Shown here: positions 41,609 through 46,874 of the stretch, one piece after another | Position numbering within the stretch: position 1 is the first letter of the stretch | Layout of the letters: the number at the start of each line of letters is the position of its first letter | Assembly: GCF_009828585.1 (NCBI RefSeq) | Contig: NZ_WSRZ01000029.1 | Coordinates: 1 to 46,874, forward strand | Direction: 5' to 3' | From: Shewanella litoralis | GTDB taxonomy: Bacteria > Pseudomonadota > Gammaproteobacteria > Enterobacterales > Shewanellaceae | DNA length: 46,874 nucleotides | The notes under the pieces: generated by a model | The model's input: the letters and a program-made list of their open reading frames with translations, nothing else | Told to the model about the DNA's origin: nothing | The model's database searches: none | Made by a program: the position numbers and the translations under genes

Positions 41609-42526
41609 TCATTTTTTGCGTTTATCAGCAAATTTGCGCATTACTTTATCAAATTTTGGTTTTACCACTAACTGGCAATAAGGTTGTTCACCATGTTTAG
41701 CAAAATAATCATCGTGATAATTTTCTGCTGGGTAAAATGTCTCAAAAGCGCTAATCTGAGTGACGATCGGATTCTGCCAGATAGCTTGTTCCGTTAAACG
41801 ATTGATAAACGCATTGGCCAAGTCAACTTGTTCACTATTATGCGCAAAAATAGCCGAACGATACTGAGGTCCATTATCGTTGCCTTGCTGATTTAATGTC
41901 GTTGGGTCATGGCTTTCAAATAACACGGTTAAAAGTGTTTCATAGCTAATCACCGCGGCATCAAACTCAATGTGCACCACTTCAGCGTGCCCAGTACGCC
42001 CCGAACATACCGCATCATAGTTTGCCTCGTTTGCATCGCCGCCGCAGTACCCTGACTTGGCACTTATTACGCCTTCAAGTTGAGCGAAAATCGCTTCAAC
42101 GCACCAAAAGCAGCCCGCACCAAAAGTGGCTTTTTGATTACGACTAACAGCCATATTTGATGCGTTTAATTCATCGATTGATTTGAACACCATCGACACC
42201 GAATTAACGCAATGACGTACATTTTTATCCGTCAGAAATTCGCCTTCAAATACATGGCCTAAGTGACCGCCACACTGCTGGCAAGTAATTTCAACACGAC
42301 GCCCGTCGGCATCAGGGGTGCGCTTAACTGCACCCGTAATCTCATCGTCAAATGCTGGCCAGCCACAATGAGCGTTAAACTTATGTTCGCTCTTGTATAA
42401 AGGTGCCAAACATTTTTTACAGCAATACACGCCTTGAGCATCATGGTCCACATATTCGCCACTAAAAGGACGTTCGGTGCCTTTTTGTTCAATCACGTAT
42501 TTTTCAAATTCGGTTAGAGTATTCAT
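41609..42526 (-). CDS. msrBA: Bifunctional methionine sulfoxide reductase MsrB-MsrA
   Basis: A 305-residue fusion. The MsrB half comes first (about 1-125) with zinc ligands CKKC and CQQC and the catalytic Cys in RHCVNSVSM; the MsrA half (about 130-300) has GAGCFWCVEAIF with the active-site Cys, and GHAEVVHIEFD. Together they reduce both R and S diastereomers of methionine sulfoxide. The order B-then-A is opposite to that in the Neisseria PilB type. There is no signal peptide or thioredoxin domain, so it should be cytoplasmic. Monocistronic with its own terminator. Confidence 0.94.
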   Translation of the reverse strand: MNTLTEFEKYVIEQKGTERPFSGEYVDHDAQGVYCCKKCLAPLYKSEHKFNAHCGWPAFDDEITGAVKRTPDADGRRVEITCQQCGGHLGHVFEGEFLTDKNVRHCVNSVSMVFKSIDELNASNMAVSRNQKATFGAGCFWCVEAIFAQLEGVISAKSGYCGGDANEANYDAVCSGRTGHAEVVHIEFDAAVISYETLLTVLFESHDPTTLNQQGNDNGPQYRSAIFAHNSEQVDLANAFINRLTEQAIWQNPIVTQISAFETFYPAENYHDDYFAKHGEQPYCQLVVKPKFDKVMRKFADKRKK

Positions 42527-42683
42527 TGCTTGTTCTCACTGATTTTTTGCCGCTTTGGTAGATAATACGCAATATCAAAAGCATCAGTTCAACCAATACT
42601 CTTTGATTACGCGCAAATAATTGCGACAAAGTGTGACTAAGGTTACCATTAGGGTGGGTCAACACACTAATAAGAAATATATA

Positions 42684-43523
42684 ATGAAACTTAATACAAT
42701 TGATTATTTAGCACATGATAGTGCTGAACGCTTTGTCGAGTCACTGCGTGAAACCGGTTTTGGGGTATTAACAAACCACCCTATTCAAAAGCAACTTGTC
42801 GAAGACATCTACCAAGAATGGTATGCGTTTTTTCAGTCTGAAAAAAAAAATGATTTCTTATTTAATAAAGAAACTCATGATGGTTTTTTCCCTGCATCAA
42901 TATCAGAAACAGCCAAAGGCAACACAGTAAAAGATATCAAAGAATATTATCATGTGTATCCATGGGGCCGTATTCCTGACTCGCTGCGCGCGAATATTCT
43001 TGCGTATTATGAGCACGCTAATGCATTAGCGTCAGAACTTCTGAGTTGGATTGAACAATACACTCCTGCGGACGTAGCAGCAAAATATTCAATACCGCTG
43101 CCAGACATGATCGCCCAAAGTGAAAAAACCTTACTGCGTATTTTGCATTACCCGCCAATGAAAGGTGATGAAGAAATGGGCGCAATTCGCGCTGCAGCAC
43201 ATGAAGATATTAACCTCATTACTTTATTGCCTGCAGCCAATGAGCCTGGCTTACAAGTGAAAACCAAAACAGGTGAATGGATTGATGTGCCAAGTGATTT
43301 CGGCAGCATTATTATCAATATCGGTGATATGCTTCAAGAAGCCTCTGGTGGTTACTTCCCGTCGACCTCTCACCGGGTAGTTAACCCTGAAGGCACCGAC
43401 AAAACCAAGTCGCGCATCTCATTACCATTATTTTTACATCCTAATCCTGACGTTGTGTTGTCTGAACGTTATACCGCTGACAGCTACTTGATGGAAAGAC
43501 TACGTGAGTTAGGTGTTATCTAA
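42684..43523 (+). CDS. Isopenicillin-N-synthase-like 2-oxoglutarate/Fe(II) oxygenase
   Basis: A 279-residue non-haem iron oxygenase. Iron ligands are HED (in AAAHEDINLITLL, about 180) and a distal His in STSHRVVNP (about 236), and the 2-oxoglutarate Arg-x-Ser lies in KSRISLPLF. GFGVLTNHPI at the N-terminus is typical of the IPNS-like group. The substrate is unknown and no biosynthetic partners adjoin. ATG 42684 begins MKLNTIDYL; the longer frame from 42621 has no family similarity in the extra part. SD is weak (AAGAAA). Its neighbour ylqF is a ribosome GTPase gene with a separate promoter region. Confidence 0.85.
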   Translation: MKLNTIDYLAHDSAERFVESLRETGFGVLTNHPIQKQLVEDIYQEWYAFFQSEKKNDFLFNKETHDGFFPASISETAKGNTVKDIKEYYHVYPWGRIPDSLRANILAYYEHANALASELLSWIEQYTPADVAAKYSIPLPDMIAQSEKTLLRILHYPPMKGDEEMGAIRAAAHEDINLITLLPAANEPGLQVKTKTGEWIDVPSDFGSIIINIGDMLQEASGGYFPSTSHRVVNPEGTDKTKSRISLPLFLHPNPDVVLSERYTADSYLMERLRELGVI

Positions 43524-43539
43524 TCCATTAACCTTTGAT

Positions 43540-43562
43540 AAGCGCCTTAGGGCGCTTTTTTT
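43540..43562 (+). terminator. Intrinsic terminator of the oxygenase gene
   Basis: AAGCGCC-TTA-GGGCGCTT hairpin followed by TTTTTT, 17 nt after the stop codon. Confidence 0.9.
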
Positions 43563-43663
43563 ATGCTTTTAGTCCGCTAACAAGGTACAATAGCGCTTTT
43601 GATTACATTCGATTCTTTATTCAGTTAATCAGTCGAATTCGCATTCGGTTATAAGGCAACATC

Positions 43664-44605
43664 ATGGCAATTCAGTGGTATCCAGGACATATGCACAAAG
43701 CGCGCAAAGAGATCGAAGAGGCAATGCCTCAAGTTGATCTGGTTATTGAAGTGCTCGATGCGCGCATTCCCTACAGCAGTGAAAACCCAATGGTGTCACA
43801 ACTTCGTGGTGATAAACCGTGTATTAAATTACTGAATAAATCTGATTTAGCCGATCCTGCAGTAACCGAGCGTTGGATTGAATACCTCGAACGCGAACAA
43901 GGCGTTAAGGCATCAGCGATTACCACCTTGCAACCGGGCATGGTCAAAAGTATTCCTGATATTTGCCGTAAACTTGTGCCGCACCGTGATGTCATCGAAA
44001 AAGATATTCGCACTATGATTATGGGTATTCCAAACGTAGGTAAATCAACCATCATCAATACCCTTGCAGGTCGCACTATCGCCAAAACGGGTAATGAACC
44101 TGCAGTAACTAAAACCCAACAACGAATTAATTTACGTAACGGTATTGTGCTTTCTGACACGCCAGGGATTTTATGGCCAAAAGTCGACAACGAAGCCAGT
44201 AGTTATCGCCTTGCAGTAACCGGCGCCATTAAAGACACGGCAATGGAGTATGAAGATGTAGCAATGTTCGCTGCAGAATACTTCTTAAAAGCTTACCCAG
44301 AAGCCATTTGCGAGCGTTATAAACTGAGTTCATTACCCGATACTGACATTGGTTTGCTTGAAGCTATCGCAGGCTCTCGCGGTGCACTTCGTCCTGGTGG
44401 TCGTATTGATTACCACAAAGTGTCGGAGCTGTTATTACATGACTACCGCTCGGGACGTATTGGCTTGTTAAGCTTAGAAACGCCAGAAATGGCTGAAGCG
44501 GAAAAAATCGAAGTTGCCCGTGTACTTGCAGAAAAAGAAGCTTTAAAGCAACAAAAGATTGAACAAGAAAAACTCAAGCGTTCAGGTAAACGCCACAACG
44601 ACTAA
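43664..44605 (+). CDS. ylqF: YlqF/RbgA-type ribosome biogenesis GTPase
   Basis: A 313-residue circularly permuted GTPase. Motif order is G4 (LNKSDLAD, about 57), then G1 (GIPNVGKSTIIN, about 122) and G3 (SDTPGILWPK, about 170), as in RbgA. The N-terminal IQWYPGHMHKARKEI is the family signature. It acts in late 50S subunit assembly and binds the ribosome. A lysine-rich helical C-terminus (about 280-313) may contact rRNA. Present in many gammaproteobacteria but missing from E. coli. Confidence 0.93.
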   Translation: MAIQWYPGHMHKARKEIEEAMPQVDLVIEVLDARIPYSSENPMVSQLRGDKPCIKLLNKSDLADPAVTERWIEYLEREQGVKASAITTLQPGMVKSIPDICRKLVPHRDVIEKDIRTMIMGIPNVGKSTIINTLAGRTIAKTGNEPAVTKTQQRINLRNGIVLSDTPGILWPKVDNEASSYRLAVTGAIKDTAMEYEDVAMFAAEYFLKAYPEAICERYKLSSLPDTDIGLLEAIAGSRGALRPGGRIDYHKVSELLLHDYRSGRIGLLSLETPEMAEAEKIEVARVLAEKEALKQQKIEQEKLKRSGKRHND

Positions 44606-44657
44606 TTATGAGCTTTATCGCAATAAAACGATCTTACCAAGAATAACAATCACCTTT

Positions 44658-44684
44658 AAACGGGGTAACAACTTACCCCGTTTT
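44658..44684. terminator. Bidirectional terminator overlapping a stop codon
   Basis: AAACGGGGTAA/TTACCCCGTTT stem with a 4-nt loop and T-runs on both sides. It ends ylqF (+) and at the same time contains the stop codon of the phosphatase gene (-) at 44673-44675. Confidence 0.85.
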
Positions 44685-45167
44685 CGCTAATACCAATTGT
44701 TTCGCTAATTCTGTAAGGCTTATCTCAAGCAGGTCGATAACTAATTCAAACCCCAGTTCACCACCATAGTATGGATCGGGCACTTCGGTTACCCCACCAC
44801 CCACAAAAGACAAAATCAAGCGGATTTTATATTGTAAATGCGCAGGACAACGTGAGTTCAAATCGATTAAGTTGGCCTCATCTGCGGCTAAAATCAAATC
44901 AAATGTGTCAAAGTCACTGCCAATGACTTGTCTGGCTTTCATGCCTGAAAAATCTAACCCCCGTTTGCGCCCTGCCGCCATACTGCGACTATCTGGGGGA
45001 TTACCTTGATGAAACGCAATTGTGCCTGCGGAGTCTATCTTAAGCGATAACCCGTGTAATTTTGCTTGCTGCTTAAACACTGCCTCTGCGGTCGGAGAGC
45101 GACAAATATTCCCCATACATACAAATAACACCGACGACACGTTCGCTAAATTGGTATTGTTGTTCAT
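44673..45167 (-). CDS. Low-molecular-weight protein-tyrosine phosphatase
   Basis: A 164-residue LMW-PTP. The phosphate-binding loop CMGNICRSPTAEA (Cys17 to Arg23, CX5R) lies near the N-terminus and the catalytic acid Asp in VPDPYYGGELGFE. Members act on phosphotyrosine proteins, and in gene clusters for polysaccharide synthesis they partner BY-kinases; no such cluster is here, so this is the stand-alone housekeeping type. Its stop codon lies inside the terminator hairpin shared with ylqF. Confidence 0.9.
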   Translation of the reverse strand: MNNNTNLANVSSVLFVCMGNICRSPTAEAVFKQQAKLHGLSLKIDSAGTIAFHQGNPPDSRSMAAGRKRGLDFSGMKARQVIGSDFDTFDLILAADEANLIDLNSRCPAHLQYKIRLILSFVGGGVTEVPDPYYGGELGFELVIDLLEISLTELAKQLVLAKTG

Positions 45168-45318
45168 GAAATAAACCTGTTTGTTTGAGCTAAGCCTTTA
45201 GCCAATTAATATCGAGCTCATTTTATTCATTAACGTTTATTGACCGTAACTTATTTGATTCATTCTATTATCTCACATTGATAATGTTTAAGTGATTCAA
45301 TACTCCAGTCACAAGCTT

Positions 45319-46167
45319 CTATTGCACCGATCTAACTCGTAAAAAAGTGGCAAAACGCGGTGTCCCTTTCTGGGTAAAGCCCACATACTGATAAGTTATT
45401 GTGGTACCGATAGCGGGTGGGTTTTGTCTTTGCTTGTCACTGAGGCCACTGCCAATATTAAACACTTTCCCTTGAGGCGTTTTCACCGTTAATGCGCCGA
45501 CTTGCCCCGTATATTTCCCTTTTCCTGCTGTGTGGCCAATCACTACCGCTTCTGCATCATATTTAGGTTTTAATTTTACAATAAACTGACTGCGCCCCAC
45601 AGTATAAAAAGCATGTCTATAATGCAGCATTAAGCCCTCTCCACCAGCTCCAACCACACTGTCGAGCTCAGAAAAAAGCGCTTTATTGTCGGTAAACGTT
45701 AATTGGCTAATAACGTGTAAATGTACTGAATTGACCTTTTGTGCTAATTGTTGCATCGCCAAATACCGCTGCTCAAAAGAGCCATTGTGTTGCGGTAAAT
45801 CAAACATCATAAAAGACACAAATTGCCAATCTTGCATTTGAGTTTCCTGTCGACGAACCAGTGCAGATATTTGCTCGAACTGACCACGGCCGAGCCATAA
45901 CTCACCATCAATAGGGTATTGAGGAAAGCCTTGCGTAAAAGTTGCAGGAAGGTCAACAGTGCGTCCACTTCTCGTTAGCATCTGTTTACCCGTCCAGTAT
46001 CCTCGCACCCCATCTAACTTTTCGCTTACAAGGTAATCGGTTACATCTAAATCGGCAGCATAGTGACTCGCAAGTTGAATTTCAGGCTTGGGAAGCGTTT
46101 CACTTTGACACACCATACAGCTCATCAAGAATAGAACGGAAAATAGAAAAGAGTGGACACGTAACAT
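45319..46167 (-). CDS. Secreted minimal ATP-dependent DNA ligase (LigE type)
   Basis: A 282-residue DNA ligase with the adenylation Lys in motif I SEKLDGVRGYW, then RSG, DGELWLG, EGLMLHYR and a C-terminal VKLKPKYDAEAVVIG (motif V), ending in a small OB-fold without extra DNA-binding domains. An N-terminal signal peptide (about 1-22, LFLMSCMVCQS) implies export to the periplasm, as described for LigE proteins. ATG 46167 has AAGGA at 6 nt; the upstream ATG at 46182 lacks one. The cysteine in LMSCMVC could also be read as a weak lipobox. A role in extracellular DNA or uptake is inference. Confidence 0.9.
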   Translation of the reverse strand: MLRVHSFLFSVLFLMSCMVCQSETLPKPEIQLASHYAADLDVTDYLVSEKLDGVRGYWTGKQMLTRSGRTVDLPATFTQGFPQYPIDGELWLGRGQFEQISALVRRQETQMQDWQFVSFMMFDLPQHNGSFEQRYLAMQQLAQKVNSVHLHVISQLTFTDNKALFSELDSVVGAGGEGLMLHYRHAFYTVGRSQFIVKLKPKYDAEAVVIGHTAGKGKYTGQVGALTVKTPQGKVFNIGSGLSDKQRQNPPAIGTTITYQYVGFTQKGTPRFATFLRVRSVQ

Positions 46168-46314
46168 AAGCAATCCTTGCATAATAGCTTGAGCCTCATG
46201 GCAAGCTAAAGCCTAGTACAAGTCGAATAGATGTGCACATATAGCCAAAAACACTGGTAGCTGTGGTCGTGAATGTTACAATCAGCACAATGTGAATAAA
46301 AAGAAATAAAAATA

Positions 46315-46683
46315 ATGAAACCAGCAAATAATCATGGCCTTAAACGCGTATTTAGAGCAACGGGATTCTCAATAAAAGGCCTAAAAGCCGCATGGAAAAA
46401 TGAAGCAGCATTTAGGCAAGAAGCCATTTTAGCCATACTGATGTTACCCATCGCCCTACTCGTTGAGGTGAGTATATCGGAACGGATATTAATGATCATG
46501 ACAGTGATGATTGTGTTGATTGTTGAATTACTCAATTCAGCCATTGAAGCGGTAGTGGATCGTATCGGTGATGAAATTCACCCATTAAGTGGTCAAGCTA
46601 AAGACATTGCATCTGCAGCCGTGTTTATCAGTTTAGCAATGTGCGCTATCACTTGGGCAATGGTTCTTTTGCCATTAATTTAA
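46315..46683 (+). CDS. dgkA: Diacylglycerol kinase
   Basis: A 122-residue DgkA with an amphipathic N-terminus and three membrane helices (about 30-50, 53-70 and 95-119). The active-site block VELLNSAIEAVVDRIG and DIASAAVF (helix 3) is conserved. It phosphorylates diacylglycerol left from membrane-derived oligosaccharide and LPS modification, recycling it to phosphatidic acid. Divergent from the ligase gene. Confidence 0.95.
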   Translation: MKPANNHGLKRVFRATGFSIKGLKAAWKNEAAFRQEAILAILMLPIALLVEVSISERILMIMTVMIVLIVELLNSAIEAVVDRIGDEIHPLSGQAKDIASAAVFISLAMCAITWAMVLLPLI

Positions 46684-46812
46684 TCGTATTTAGCAACAGG
46701 TCTTACCCCAAATGGCTTAGTAAACAATCACTGTTAGCTAAGCCTTACACATAGACAGGATCTTTAGCAATAAACCTATATTTTAGATAGAAAAAAGGCC
46801 TTATTTATGATC

Positions 46813-46871
46813 TGATAATTGTCGCCAAACAAATCAACATGACCAATAAATAAAGCCAATGACAATTATCA
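46813..46871. repeat. Nested inverted repeats at the right end
   Basis: TGATAATTGTC (46813-46823) and GACAATTATCA (46861-46871) are perfect 11-bp inverted copies across 37 bp. A second pair crosses them: GGCCTTATTTAT just before the left copy and ATAAATAAAGCC just before the right copy, complementary with one mismatch, so the two helices cannot form together. The window ends 3 bp later, so I cannot tell whether this is an element end or a switchable RNA structure. Confidence 0.5.
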
Positions 46872-46874
46872 CCT

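Overview
The window looks like a chromosomal segment of a Shewanella-type marine gammaproteobacterium. Reasons: a small four-haem CctA-type periplasmic cytochrome, the gammaproteobacterial order yceD-rpmF-plsX-fabH-fabD-fabG-acpP-fabF next to yceF, rluC and rne, a hinT-ycfL neighbourhood, and a TPP-riboswitch-controlled TonB receptor/PnuT thiamine cluster. Coding density is high and most genes lie on the minus strand. I found no tRNA, rRNA, CRISPR array or intact prophage.

Layout. (1) 1-2250 is a small accessory patch: a REP-associated tyrosine transposase (RAYT) with REP-like hairpin and tandem repeats, a gene remnant with its own terminator, and an orphan coiled-coil/zinc-ribbon protein. 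(2) 2252-4433: nitroreductase, DoxX protein and a DUF6279-type lipoprotein. (3) 4478-8898: a thiamine uptake and salvage operon under a TPP riboswitch (TonB receptor, small thiamine-binding-like protein, PnuT permease, kinase). (4) 9046-12760: hinT, two hotdog thioesterases and ycfL, then a divergent M61 peptidase. (5) 12923-13555: a CsgD-like regulator. (6) 13774-25842: an assimilatory nitrate/nitrite block: nasA, cobA, a TrpD2/YbiB-like gene and a NasT-like ANTAR antiterminator in one operon, then nirB, nirD, a nitrate transporter and a PP2C phosphatase/Ser-Thr kinase fusion in a second. (7) 25976-28337: the tetrahaem cytochrome, a probable dispersed repeat, a beta-hydroxyacid dehydrogenase and an acyl-CoA thioesterase. 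(8) 28428-34686: the fatty-acid/L32 operon. (9) 34936-41293: yceF, a HAD phosphatase, rluC and rne with a long leader. (10) 41609-46683: an MsrB-MsrA fusion, a 2-oxoglutarate/Fe(II) oxygenase, the ribosome GTPase YlqF, a low-molecular-weight phosphatase, a secreted ATP-type DNA ligase (LigE) and DgkA. An inverted repeat closes the window.

The most interesting part is the nitrate block, whose regulation can be partly read from the DNA. nasA has a GG-N10-GC sigma-54 promoter with two NtrC-like sites 21 bp apart. nirB has a second sigma-54 promoter, inside the gap after the ANTAR gene, and then a leader of about 150 nt ending in a strong intrinsic terminator just before nirB. A small hexaloop stem whose loop has A at position 1 and G at position 4 overlaps the 5' arm of that terminator, as expected for an ANTAR-controlled antiterminator. 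The first operon would therefore make the RNA-binding regulator of the second. The TrpD2-like protein (translationally coupled to the ANTAR gene) and the membrane-anchored phosphatase/kinase (next to the transporter) are unexplained members of the system, and neither a NasS sensor nor a NasC diaphorase is present in the window.
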